NCBI GenBank assembly: GCA_900169235.1
Contig: FWCC01000641.1
Location: forward strand, 1-15,126
Reading direction: 5' to 3'
From: Zarea fungicola
Lineage: Eukaryota > Ascomycota > Sordariomycetes > Hypocreales > Cordycipitaceae
DNA length: 15,126 bases
The translations under genes and the position numbers were made by a program. Below, piece by piece: positions 1 through 8,855 of the stretch. Each line of letters opens with the position of its first letter. Within the stretch, counting starts at the first letter, position 1. Under the pieces are notes generated by a model, which worked only from the letters and a program-made list of their open reading frames with translations, ran no database searches and was not told the origin of the DNA.

Positions 1-320
1 GTGGGGGCGTGGCACAAGTAGCGGTTGAGAGCCGGTTTTACGGTTGTTCAGGTACCTTTAGCGGCCTTCAGCTCAACGCCTCCAAAGCCTTCAGGGCAGC
101 GAGCTAGTGAGGTGGGCCTGAAGCAAGTCAGATTGGTGCCGTCATCGGCAAGCCAGCGGCGGCCTGGTGACAACATCGCGGGGGCCGCCACGGGGCCGCT
201 AGATAACGACATTCCGTCGCGATTGTCCACTCTGACCAGACACAATCCTGCAATCTGAGCCAGAAAATCCCAAAGTCACCCTTTCAGCGCATCGCAGAGA
301 ATCATAAAAAATACCTCATC
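1..320. other. upstream region of the VPS20-like gene
   Basis: This GC-rich stretch lies immediately 5' of the VPS20-like start codon and presumably contains its promoter and 5' UTR. Short open frames occur on both strands, but they have no recognisable domain and look like chance. I see no clear TATA box, RNA gene or repeat. A gene starting beyond the left edge cannot be excluded. Confidence 0.4.
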
Positions 321-1040
321 ATGGGCGGCAACGCCAGCAAGGTCACTGCCCAGGACAAGTGAGTTCCGCCCCCGTGTCGGCGTCGCGTGCCCTCGTGCGC
401 ACAAACAGAATACCACCCGACTTCCCCCCCCGCTAACCCACCGGCCACCCGGCCACTCTGCAGGGCAATTCTGGACATGAAGACGCAACGCGACAAGCTC
501 CAGCAGTACCAGCGCCGCATCACCATCCTCACCGACAAGGAGACCGACATTGCCCGCCAGATGCTGGCCAAGGGCGACAAGCCGCGCGCCCTGCTCGCCC
601 TGCGCCGCAAAAAATACCAGCAGGGCCTCCTCGCCAAGACGGACGCGCAGCTCGAGCAGCTCGAGCAGCTGACGTCGAGCGTCGAGTTTGCGCAGATCCA
701 AAAGGACGTCGTCTTTGGCCTGCAGCAGGGCACCAAAGTCCTGCAGGAGATTCACCGCGAGATGGGCGGCATCGAGCACGTCGAGAAGCTCATGGGGGAG
801 ACGGCCGACGCCATTGCCTACCAGCGCGAGGTGAGCGAGATGCTGGGCGGGCGCATCTCCAACCAGGACGAGGACGAGGTGGAGGATGAGCTGGCGGCCA
901 TGGAGGCGGCCATCAAGGGCAAGGAGGAGACGCTGCCGTCGGTTCCCAACGCAAACTTGCCGGAGCACCAGCAGCGTGTGGAAGAGGAGGAGCCTGAAGC
1001 GCCGGTACGGCAGGCAAGGCAAGCTATGCTGGCCGAGTGA
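321..1040 (+). CDS. VPS20: VPS20/CHMP6-like ESCRT-III subunit (SNF7 family), two exons
   Basis: The product is predicted to be the ESCRT-III subunit that links ESCRT-II to SNF7 polymerisation on endosomes, acting in multivesicular body sorting. Exon 1 is 321-358 and exon 2 is 464-1040. The 105-nt intron (359-463) has a GTGAGT donor, a CTAAC branch point at about 432-436 and a CAG acceptor, and splicing restores an AAG Lys codon. The protein is 204 aa, normal for the family. The N-terminus MGGNASK has Gly2 for N-myristoylation, as in Vps20/CHMP6 (family knowledge). The SNF7 core shows a basic first helix (about residues 16-60, with RDKLQQYQRR and LLALRRKKYQ). An acidic linker with DEDEVEDE follows, then a C-terminal LPSVP...LPE segment (about 170-180) resembling a MIM2 site for the Vps4 MIT domain. 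The gene is convergent with the kinase gene, 248 bp away. The assignment to VPS20 rather than SNF7 or VPS32 rests on Gly2, the QDKAIL-like junction and the length. Confidence 0.93.
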
Positions 1041-1219
1041 GTGTTTGAGTGTTTTTTCTTTCGTTGTCTTTTTCTTCTTTTTTATAAATTTATTGTTCTT
1101 TTTCATCATGCATGCCATGTCGGCGACGGGGACAGTTATATAGAAAGCGGTTTTGCAGAAGCACTCACAAATGCGACAATGGATTTCTTTTTTTTTCTGG
1201 CGCTCGAACGGTGGGAATT

Positions 1220-1225
1220 TTTATT
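1220..1225 (-). terminator. candidate AATAAA poly(A) signal of the fructosamine kinase gene
   Basis: Read on the minus strand this is a perfect AATAAA, 64 nt beyond the kinase stop codon in AT-rich sequence, within the 248-nt gap between the two convergent genes. The position suits a cleavage and polyadenylation signal. Fungal signals are degenerate, so its use is inferred. Confidence 0.45.
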
Positions 1226-1288
1226 ATCATCATTACCCGAGAAATATAGACTTTATATCACAAGTAAAATTTGAAGCGCAGCGTCTTA

Positions 1289-2402
1289 TCAACCAGCGTA
1301 CTTGGAGATTAGCTTCTTCATAATGGACATGGCACCACCGCGATAGCCACCGCCAAACATGGCAAAGTGGTTGAGATGGTGATAGCTGCTTCTCGTTAGT
1401 CTGCCTTTTTCACCACGGGGTTTGGCAAAAAAAAAAACCTACAGCTCATATAGAGACACCCTGTCTCCCCACTCCTCTTCTGGCTCAGCCTTGGGCACCA
1501 GCTCGTTGTACTCTGTCCAAAACGCCGACCCAAAGCCGCCAAACATGTTCATGATGCCCAGCTCATACTCCGAGTGGCCATACACCGCCGAAGGATCGTA
1601 GACGACCTCCTCGACGCCGCCATGCCCTGCCACGCGACCACGGCCGTGATTGCCGCTCCACAAGTCGCCATGGATCACAACAGGCCGGATACCCTCGACG
1701 CGGTCGTCCCCAATGAGACGAGGCACCACCTCGCTCGCCACTTTCTCGACCGTCTCTGCTAGCTCTGTGTCCGCGCCGTTGTTCCGGAGCGAGGCTTTCA
1801 AAATGGCCCGGAGTCTATTGTCTGCGTAGAACTCGGCCCAGGACGCCTTGTAGGAATTGTCCTGCACCGTCTCGCCGCAGCACGTCGGCACGGGAAAGCC
1901 AAACATGGGCTGGTCGTGGCCGTCTGGGACCGGCGCGGGCGTGGTGTGCAGCTTGGCAACCTTTGCGGCCAGAGATACCCCAGAGCCCTTTTCGTTTGAC
2001 GAGGAATTCAACGACACGCCGCCCATGTCGAGAAAGTCGGTGGCGAGAAAGAACTTGTTGGCAGACTGCTGCATGGCACCGTGGGCATGGGAGCGGGGAC
2101 AAAAGTTGGGCACGACGTCGGCAATGGCATTGAGAGAGGCGTGCTCGCCTGCATGTTTCAAATGAAAGAATTATTTAAAAATGTTTATGCAATAACGTAA
2201 TATGCAATTTCTTACCTTGAAACATAATCTCTGCATCCGCGCCGGTACCAGTTTTAACAAAATAGTGCTTCGGCTGTCCGTCTATTGTCGTGGACAGCTT
2301 AAAGGTGGACGCGAAGCCGGAGCCGCCGTGTGACTGCATGGTTGTATCATTGCTGCTGAGACCGAGAGCTTCAAGAATTACACTGTCGACGGCTGGTGCC
2401 AT
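1289..2402 (-). CDS. fructosamine/ketosamine-3-kinase family protein, three exons
   Basis: The product is predicted to phosphorylate sugar-amine adducts (fructosamines or ribulosamines) on glycated proteins, starting their removal; it is probably cytosolic. Exons on the minus strand are 2402-2216, 2148-1443 and 1385-1289. The introns are 67 nt (GTAAGA...CAG) and 57 nt (GTAGGT, branch CTAAC, CAG). The product is 329 aa, close to the usual length of about 300-330. Visible motifs are a Gly-rich GGSGFASTF loop (about 26-34), YFVK with the putative ATP-binding Lys50, EIMFQGEHASLNAI spanning the first splice junction (about 58-71), the catalytic loop HGDLWSGN (222-229), and the metal-binding YDPS (Asp247), corresponding to the family's DPA. 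The end, with FGGGYRGGAMSIMKKL, matches the conserved C-terminal helix and exists only if the last intron is spliced. All catalytic residues appear intact. The exact sugar specificity cannot be told. Confidence 0.92.
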
Positions 2403-2801
2403 TATTTGTCTGCGGGTGCCGTTGACCGATTACTTGCAGGTTGACAAGGACATTCTTGTCGCACTCTTGTGTCGCGCCCAACCTGTAGGTGCTACATATG
2501 GCATGGTGACGTCAGGTTTTACACGCCATTGTAACCGGTACGGGCATCGACGCTCACCAGTATCTTCACACATTCAAACGAAAGGAAAACGGAAATAAGA
2601 TTACAAGTGGGTAATCAAGACAATGTCATTTTAGGAAATCTAATCTATGGTGTATTCTATCCGTCAACTCCGTTATAGCCGCTGAAAAAATGCCCTTGCA
2701 TGAAAGTGCTCCAAGTCAAGCTCCCGCCCCACTAGCCGGCGCCGCGCTGTTTGTGTGGCGTGATGTGGTGTAAGAGATATCCATGGCGTGATGAATCCGG
2801 C
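2403..2801. other. intergenic region with the kinase promoter
   Basis: This spacer holds the upstream region of the kinase gene (its start codon is at 2402, read leftwards) and the 3' flank of the small minus-strand gene. Apart from a CRE-type palindrome near 2510 I see no gene, repeat or RNA. Confidence 0.4.
2507..2514. promoter_or_regulatory. CRE-type palindrome TGACGTCA
   Basis: The full consensus octamer bound by ATF/CREB-type bZIP dimers lies about 105 nt upstream of the kinase start codon, a sensible promoter position. The match is exact. Its function is inferred, and an 8-nt site can occur by chance. Confidence 0.4.
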
Positions 2802-3074
2802 CTACAGAAGACGTTTCTCAGACACGCTCTCAGCCTGATATTCGATATTCAACGACGCCGTCTCCGAGCTAAAGCCGTTGTTATTGGCAGAGGGGTGGTT
2901 GTAGGGCCAGTCAGACGACGACGCCTTCTTGGGCATGCCCATCTGGCGATGGAAGCAGTCGTTGCACCAGCAGGTCTGCTGGCCGCGCCAGGCCGGGGCG
3001 GGCTTGCAGTGGCGAGCGAACCACGACTTGACGCCGGAAGAGGTTGAAGACGATGAGGTGGTAGAAGAAGGCAT
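2802..3074 (-). CDS. small Cys/His-containing hypothetical protein, 90 aa
   Basis: I do not recognise this family. The start at 3074 gives 90 aa. The frame is open further upstream to an ATG at 3218, but that lies only about 5 nt from a strong TATA box, so the inner ATG is preferred. The N-terminus is Ser/Thr-rich (residues 1-14). The centre is rich in Trp and Cys: Cys23, Cys35, Cys37 and Cys40, with His22 and His42, including CWCNDCFH. This might bind a metal or form disulfides. The tail (about 53-90) is polar, low in complexity and ends KRLL. There is no signal peptide and no membrane segment. The TATA box about 150 nt upstream and the biased composition favour a real gene, but a chance ORF remains possible. 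It is transcribed in the same direction as the kinase gene, about 400 nt away. Confidence 0.5.
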   Translation of the reverse strand: MPSSTTSSSSTSSGVKSWFARHCKPAPAWRGQQTCWCNDCFHRQMGMPKKASSSDWPYNHPSANNNGFSSETASLNIEYQAESVSEKRLL

Positions 3075-3222
3075 TGTGCGATTGTTGTAGTGAGAGACAG
3101 GTGCGAGTTGTGCGTAGTATGGACTGCAAGGGCGTGTGCACGTGTAAGTGGTGTGTTGATGGCTGACTCTGTATCCTGTCTGACTGGGAGCTTTTCGGTT
3201 TGGTTTCAAAGAGCACATGCCT

Positions 3223-3232
3223 CCTTTTTATA
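3223..3232 (-). promoter_or_regulatory. TATA box, TATAAAAAGG
   Basis: On the minus strand a consensus TATA element lies about 150 nt upstream of the ATG at 3074. It would place transcription start near 3195-3200 with a 5' UTR of about 120 nt. It supports reading the 90-aa ORF as a gene. The same ten bases recur on the same strand at 3627-3636. Confidence 0.45.
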
Positions 3233-3826
3233 GTAATTACGATAGAAACTTCTTCACTCGCCTCCAAGTTCCACCCTGCAATATTCTCCGAGCTGGAATT
3301 CTTGGCCCTGGTAGAATGAATCGTCCCAGCAGCTATTTAGTGGAGCAGAGCCTCAAGGATGCCGCGGAATCTGTCTGCAATCGCCGAGTCATCGCCGGCC
3401 GTAGCTCGGAATCCTACCCTTGAATTTCTTTCCTATCAGTAGCCTTGCCTGTGCGCCACCAAGAAACTACGATACCCGATTATTGCCGTCTGTTTTTTTT
3501 TTCTTGCTCGAGTTATTATTCCGAGACATCAGGGAACTCTTGAAGTTGCCACCCACGGTTGGTGATTCCCCTTGTTCACTAGTTTTGGCAATGCGCCAAG
3601 CCAAGCGAAAATGTTGGACCGACCGTCCTTTTTATATGGCACCAAAAGTTTTGAGCAGAAATCGGCAGTTTAAGGCTTAAATGAAAGATTTGTGCCCCTG
3701 TGCCCTGTCTCTATCGAGCCGAACAAAATAGCTAAAGTTCTGGTCAAGGTCTCCCACTCACTTATCGACAACCGCCACATATTGACACCCACAAACCTTA
3801 ACCTTAAAAAGAAGAACTCTAATACT

Positions 3827-3862
3827 AAAATCGAACGAATGAGTAAAATCGAACGAATGAGT
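3827..3862. repeat. 18-nt perfect tandem duplication
   Basis: Two identical 18-nt units (each starting AAAATCGAACGAATG and ending AGT) lie head-to-tail at 3827-3844 and 3845-3862, followed by a further AAAA. Perfect identity in otherwise decayed sequence suggests a recent slippage event. Confidence 0.85.
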
Positions 3863-4016
3863 AAAAACAATAAATTCATAGACATGCATGGCTATTGGCT
3901 AACCACGCATGATTCTCTGAATATAACAATCTAATTGGTCAGGAAGACTCGGCAAAGATACTACATCGCTGGCGCTGAGCCTTAGCAAGGCTTCTCACAG
4001 GCCTGGAAACAGTCCT

Positions 4017-4147
4017 AATTGACTCGCTGGATTGCAGGCACCGCCAATACCATCAACCACCTCGATTGACCCGATAGCCCCAATTGACTGGCTGGCTTAC
4101 TGGCTGTCTGGCTAGTAGACGCTGTGAATAGTCTCAATTGACTCGCT
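4017..4147. repeat. three spaced copies of AATTGACTSGCT
   Basis: AATTGACTCGCT occurs at 4017-4028 and 4136-4147, and AATTGACTGGCT at 4082-4093; a weaker GATTGACCCGAT lies near 4055-4066. Spacings are 65 and 54 nt, with short GGCT-rich runs between. This looks like a degraded minisatellite or spaced binding sites. Nothing in the sequence decides between the two. Confidence 0.5.
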
Positions 4148-5449
4148 CTTCCTCATTCTGTTAATCTTAATACTCGGTACAAGGCAAGTGCCCGACTTGT
4201 TACCCTAGACACTGTTTAGAAGCTGGCCGTTCTTGTTGACTCGTCCAACGCGCAGCAACCACAAGCCATGAACGAAAAAAGATTTGATAAAGAATTACCA
4301 CGATAAAAACGGTTCGCTATTATAGATATACCGTTTAGTCTATCAGCCGAAATCACCCAAGAAAGTAGTCCTGGCCAAGCCTTGACCCAACCCGTCACTG
4401 CAGAAACCCTAGGCCAATCGCGTTGTTACAGCACTAGAGAAATAATGGCAGCCAGCACTGTAGCTCGCCAGAATCTGACGTTGCGGGAAACTGCAGTGGC
4501 GCGTAGTATATGGGCCATGGCAACTAGCGATCTCACGTCAAGCAATTACCAATCTCTTTTACAGTGAGCTAATAGATGGCTTTAGGATGACTAGAGACGA
4601 TGATGGTGGCCTTTACCTGCCACTTCAATTTGGAATTATTTTCTGCTTGCAGGCATCCTTGTGCCAAGTTTGTATGAACTGTCTGCTGGAGTGGGAACGG
4701 TGTACAGCTTCGGGCAATCTCGAACACGTGCGACTTGAAAGAAATCGAGTTTCCGAATTGAAGGCAAATATAATACAGTTAGAATTACCAGAGATTCAAT
4801 TTTTCAACGTAAACACAGTTGTATAGTTGTGTAGGGCGGCCACCTTTGACCTCAAACCGCGATTTCTTCCTCCACTTGTTCTCCATCTATCATTCTTTCT
4901 GATTAGCCCCTCTGGACTGAACTTTGAAGCCTACGCCGGATTCTCGGCGTACCATATCGCATTTATGCTTTCCAAAACTTGCCAATGGTGCGCAGATTCT
5001 CAACGACGGCGGCAGGATTGTCAAGCGCTGGGAAGTGCCCACCAAAGTCATGAACTACCCTTGTATTGGAGCAAATCCCAAGCACGAATATTTAAATTCA
5101 CAGCTGTAAAACACAAAGTTTCCGATATTTTCTACCAAACCAAGAGGCCAGTATCCACTGTAGGCAAAGGTGGAAGGGAGGAGAGGCGCTTCTGTGTTGG
5201 CCTTGGTGTATTCCGTTAAGAATGCGCCATGGCTCTGGAAATAGATGTAGATGGACTATATGACAGTCTCCGTCAGATAATTCAAGGAAACGTGGCGAAG
5301 TATTTCATTGTTGGACTTTGACACCGGCTCCTGCGGCACCGGCTTCAAAAGCAAACCAAATATCTTACCAATCCAAAAAAACCTTTCCGCCGTGTAACAA
5401 CTCAGCATGGATTTATTCAGCCCCCGTTGTGAAAACGGTGTGGATGCGG

Positions 5450-5456
5450 TTACTAA
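5450..5456. promoter_or_regulatory. Yap1-type response element TTACTAA
   Basis: The seven bases exactly match the site recognised by Yap1/AP-1-like fungal bZIP factors. The site lies about 195 nt upstream of the ene-reductase start codon. Yeast OYE genes are known oxidative-stress targets of Yap1, which makes the position notable. A 7-mer is expected by chance about once or twice in a window this size. Confidence 0.35.
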
Positions 5457-5578
5457 TTCTCGCAACCATCGGCATTTAAGAGGATCTCCGGTCCCGCGCA
5501 GAATCGCCGATGAAACGATTGGCAACGTTCCAATACAAGCACGCAATTTAAATTATCAAAGCGGATACTTGCACACCA

Positions 5579-5585
5579 ATATATC
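5579..5585 (+). promoter_or_regulatory. TATA-like element of the ene-reductase gene
   Basis: An AATATAT run lies about 64-70 nt upstream of the ATG at 5649 and is followed by a pyrimidine- and CA-rich leader. Its use as the TATA element is inferred from position alone. Confidence 0.3.
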
Positions 5586-5648
5586 TATCCCAGCTATCGT
5601 GCCTCGTGCAATTCTTACAATCGACACAAGTTTGACTCTACAACTACA

Positions 5649-6776
5649 ATGGCCAAACAAGCCCAGCACTCACGACTGTTTGAACCAATTAGGGTTGGGC
5701 AGAATATTCTGTCTAATCGCGTAGCACTCGCTCCATTAACCAGATTTCGGGCGAATGATCAGCATGTCCCAATAGTCAACCTTGTCAAGGAGTATTATAC
5801 CCAACGGGCATCCTACAAGGGCACCTTGCTCATTACCGAAGCGACATTCATTTCCGCACGAGCTGGTGGATACCGCAACGCTCCAGGGATTTGGAATGAG
5901 GACCAGATTGCAGCGTGGAAAGAAATCGTGAAAGGTGTACATGCGGCTGGCGGCGTGATCTTTCTCCAACTCTGGGCGCTGGGCCGAGCCGCAAAGCAAA
6001 GTGTCCTTGACGAGGAAGGTCTCGGCCCTGTCGAGGCGCCGTCAGCTTTGCAATTTGATTCCAATAACGCGATTCCTCGAGAGCTGACGGAGCAAGATAT
6101 CGAAGAGTACATCCGCGACTATGCGCAGGCTGCTAGGAATGCTGTCCACGGCGCAGGCTTCGACGGCGTAGAAATTCACAACGCAAACGGCTACTTGCCG
6201 GATCAGTTTCTCCAGGACACGAGCAATATTCGCACAGACCGATGGGGCGGCAGTATTCCAAATCGCGCGCGGTTCTCCATCGAAGTAACCAAGGCCGTGG
6301 TTGCCGCCGTTGGTGCCGACAAGACAGCAATTCGCATCTCCCCATTCAACCTCATCCAAGGCATGGGAATGAAGGACGCTGCGCCTCAGTTCACCTACCT
6401 TCTCGAACAGATCAAGGGACTTGGCTTGGCTTATTTACACATTGTTGAGACCCGCATCGCCGGTGTTACTGATACAGTGACGGAGCACACCATTGATGAC
6501 GTGGTCAATGTTTGGGCGGGTCATTCGCCCATTGTTATAGCCGGAGGATACAAGGCTGAGGAGGCCCAGAGATTGGTTGATGAACACCAGAAAGACAAAG
6601 ACGTCATCGTCGCATTCGGCCGGTATTTCATTGCGAACCCAGATCTTGTTTATCGCATAGAGCAGGGCATTGAGTTTAGCCAGTACAACCGCGGGACATT
6701 TTACACTGCCAAGAGCCCCAAGGGTTACATTGACTACCCTTTTTCGGACACATGGCAACGGGATTCTAAAATATGA
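5649..6776 (+). CDS. Old Yellow Enzyme-family NADH:flavin oxidoreductase / ene-reductase
   Basis: The predicted enzyme is an FMN-dependent TIM-barrel protein that reduces activated C=C bonds using NAD(P)H. The single exon encodes 375 aa, the usual length for fungal OYE/EasA-like proteins. Family residues visible are the FMN-binding APLTRFRA motif (Thr31), Gln107 and Trp109 in FLQLWALGR, and the substrate-binding pair His177/Asn180 with proton donor Tyr182 in EIHNANGYLPDQFL. Also present are DRWGGSIPNRARF (198-209), Arg229 in IRISPFN, the phosphate-binding IVIAGGY (295-301) and AFGRYFIANPDL (322-333). The C-terminal YIDYPFSDTW is also typical. No catalytic residue is missing, so the gene looks active. 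The start ATG has a good context (CTACAATGG). No signal peptide is seen, so it is probably cytosolic. The physiological substrate is unknown: quinone or enone detoxification and secondary metabolism are both possible. Confidence 0.95.
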   Translation: MAKQAQHSRLFEPIRVGQNILSNRVALAPLTRFRANDQHVPIVNLVKEYYTQRASYKGTLLITEATFISARAGGYRNAPGIWNEDQIAAWKEIVKGVHAAGGVIFLQLWALGRAAKQSVLDEEGLGPVEAPSALQFDSNNAIPRELTEQDIEEYIRDYAQAARNAVHGAGFDGVEIHNANGYLPDQFLQDTSNIRTDRWGGSIPNRARFSIEVTKAVVAAVGADKTAIRISPFNLIQGMGMKDAAPQFTYLLEQIKGLGLAYLHIVETRIAGVTDTVTEHTIDDVVNVWAGHSPIVIAGGYKAEEAQRLVDEHQKDKDVIVAFGRYFIANPDLVYRIEQGIEFSQYNRGTFYTAKSPKGYIDYPFSDTWQRDSKI

Positions 6777-6896
6777 GCGTCGGGCTAGAATTAATACAAT
6801 AACCCTGGACGCTATTTGTTTAGCAAAAGGGAAATAGTAGAGTTATAAAATTGCTCATACTACGGTGGTCTTGGTGAATTCAATATTTCCATCTCT

Positions 6897-7030
6897 GTTG
6901 GAGTCAAGCCTCACAGGAAGAGCTGCTTGACCTGACTCAGTGGTCACAACAGAGCTAAAAAGATCCAGCAATGGCCAAGCGTGGCCGGGTATCCCTAGCA
7001 TCCAATGTATACCTTCTATGTCACTGACAC
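6897..7030 (-). repeat. tRNA-related SINE-like repeat, copy 4 (solo, minus strand)
   Basis: Read on the minus strand, this segment aligns with the dimer at 13.2-13.7 kb. The shared core (7018 down to 6993, starting TAGAAGG) differs from copy 1 only by transitions. A further ungapped 23-nt match begins with GATCT near 6966. An A-box-like TAGCTCTGTTG (6957-6947) and a B-box-like GGCTTGACTCC (6910-6900) are 47 nt apart, the spacing of a tRNA promoter. The core-to-A-box distance is 61 nt, against 95 in the dimer, so the middle is shortened. It begins about 120 nt after the ene-reductase stop codon. Outer boundaries are approximate and no target-site duplication was found. Confidence 0.6.
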
Positions 7031-8855
7031 AAATAGTTGGCTCGTCATTTGGTGGGGAGAGCTTGACTTTGATATGGACGCTGAAGTGTCACAATGGCGA
7101 AGTAACTGGCAGCCCTGATTACTACTACTTTTATCAAACTTCGGGTTCAACCCATCCAATCATAGCTTTTTCCGTCATCCACGTTACTTGCAATTAATAA
7201 TCCAACAATCGTTCACGAACCGGCGGCGATAACAATGTACCCACAATTGCCCGAATTCTCCGACGAGGCAGACGAGGCATGGTAGAAAGACAAATTAAAT
7301 CTAGCCAATAGTGAGCGGCCTATAGGAAGCTGCAGTCAGCGCCTAAGGCCTCTTCAATAGGCCAAGTCTATTTAATAATAAACTCGGTTAATGGAACTGG
7401 TCCCCGCATCTATTGATACCTGCACCCTGGCGTATCTCCGGTTGCGGTACCACTGGATGGCCAGTTATGTCACAAGTAATATATTTCTCAGATTGAACGA
7501 TACGCAAAGTAAGGCCATGAATAGAACTTGTAAGCTTTTAGTAGCGTGGGACAATCGCAACATATTTCTTCATTCTGTCAATTGTACAACGCATCCAACC
7601 CAAGATCTTCCACGGTGTCGAGCTAGTCACTCCTGTGATGGTTCAAACGATCATTTCTTTGGCATCTGGTCCACATAAAGTCGATTTTTTTAGCCGAGGT
7701 CCCTGACTTTGAAGCAGGGGTAAAATGTGGCGTTTGGGTTAGTGTTGACCCAGATAAATAACGGTTGCAAAATGTAAAGACACAACTTGACTGCGCATTT
7801 CGTCATGACTGGCGGATTCAACCAGTTGAACTGGATAGTCTGACAGGAGACAGAAGGGTTGGATGAATTAGATTGGGAGCAGTGCATCTAACATTAATTA
7901 CTGCCAACCTTCGAGTGAACACGATGCTGTCAATAGTTCAGGATGGCTTACTTTCAATGGTTTTATAATCAAGCGGTGATTTGGCGGTGTTTTGTGGATA
8001 GCAGATTACATATGTACATGCAATGGCGCAAGCCGAAGCTGTAAATGGCATAAGCGTCAGTGGGTGTGGATAGACGCATTTATCACTGTCACGCGATATG
8101 GGATAATAATCAAGCCGTGGTTGTGGCTGGCCACTTTTTGGCGCAACAGTCACTCCTAGATCCAAGGGCAGGGTATATTATGTACGGCACCATTATTTTC
8201 ACGATTACTGCTTAGACGGAGCCTATTATCCGTTATTTACCTACTGAAAATGATGCTGCAGCGTATTGTAGGACAGTTAGTCTTGTAATTCTACTCATGG
8301 TAATGTGGGCTTGGGGACTTGGGGTGTGCCTCGACGTTCTACTACTGCGCACATAACGCAGTTCAACTGCCAGCTTGTCAGCTCAAGCAGTCTTGAAAAA
8401 AGTCGCATCTGCAAATCTCAAACGAGGAGGTTCAATTCGGATGAAGCGAGCTTCCCCATGGCTGATCTAGATTTGTAATGCAGGAATATATCCTGGTAGC
8501 TCCAACAGATAGCGCCGACGGCTTTGGGCATGTAAGCCTTATGCAGCCACTTTTCTTCCATAGTCCTGTCATGCAGTCCACTCCTTCTGAATGCTTTGTA
8601 ATCTTGGCGAAACCAAGTGAATTCTGTGGCTAGCCTAACGCACTAGAATCCGTATATCCGGCAAGATTGGAGGTAAGTAAGTCGACACGCGATTCTAGAG
8701 CTCGTCAAAGTCGAATGTGATATCACCATCTTGATTTATCAGCAACATTTGGATATTTAAGTCGCTTGAGGCGTAGGCTAATGAAGATTACATGAGACAC
8801 AAGGACAGCTTGACTGAGATTGCTATCAACCCAACTTAAACCAACTTTTCCCACC
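7031..8855. other. gene-free stretch before the NmrA-like gene
   Basis: About 1.8 kb carries only short open frames on both strands. The longest starting at an ATG is 95 codons (7391-7678) and shows no motif. A 7-bp inverted repeat (GGCCTAT at 7317-7323, ATAGGCC at 7357-7363) is the only structure noted. The last few hundred bases must include the promoter of the gene starting at 8856; a GATATTTAA run at 8752-8760 is a possible TATA-like element. Confidence 0.4.

Larger units (their letters stand above)
3233..5578. other. long stretch without a recognisable gene, with simple repeats
   Basis: About 2.3 kb of AT-richer sequence has only short open frames (under about 130 codons) and no domain that I recognise. 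It contains a second TATAAAAAGG on the minus strand (3627-3636), an 18-nt tandem repeat (3827-3862) and three copies of an AATTGACTSGCT motif (4017-4147). A splice-acceptor-like TTCTGCTTGCAG near 4640-4652 is followed by a frame open to 4826. This could be gene relics or simply spacer. The last few hundred bases are the promoter region of the ene-reductase gene. Confidence 0.4.

Noticed and set aside
276..1118. Long Leu-rich open frame antisense to the VPS20-like gene
   Set aside because: It mirrors the charged, GC-rich coding exon, also reads across the intron, and has no domain. The sense protein is clearly conserved.
4924..5109. Frame with ANGAQILNDGG...VKRWEV, faintly like the FAD-monooxygenase segment after the Rossmann fold
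   Set aside because: There is no GxGxxG motif or other monooxygenase motif upstream or downstream. The resemblance is too weak to call a relic.
5649..6776. Ergot-alkaloid EasA assignment for the OYE-family gene
   Set aside because: Length and motifs resemble EasA, but no other ergot-pathway gene is present and these motifs are shared by many fungal OYEs.
6899..7081. Minus-strand open frame with an EF-hand-like DSNRDGNIEF stretch, apparently preceded by a CAG splice acceptor
   Set aside because: The frame lies over the dispersed repeat copy. The homologous copies at 10.3 kb and 13.2-13.7 kb do not preserve it as coding sequence, so the openness is best seen as chance.
7391..8165. Short frames on both strands in the spacer before the NmrA-like gene
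   Set aside because: They lack recognisable motifs, and one (7938-8165, minus) does not begin with ATG.
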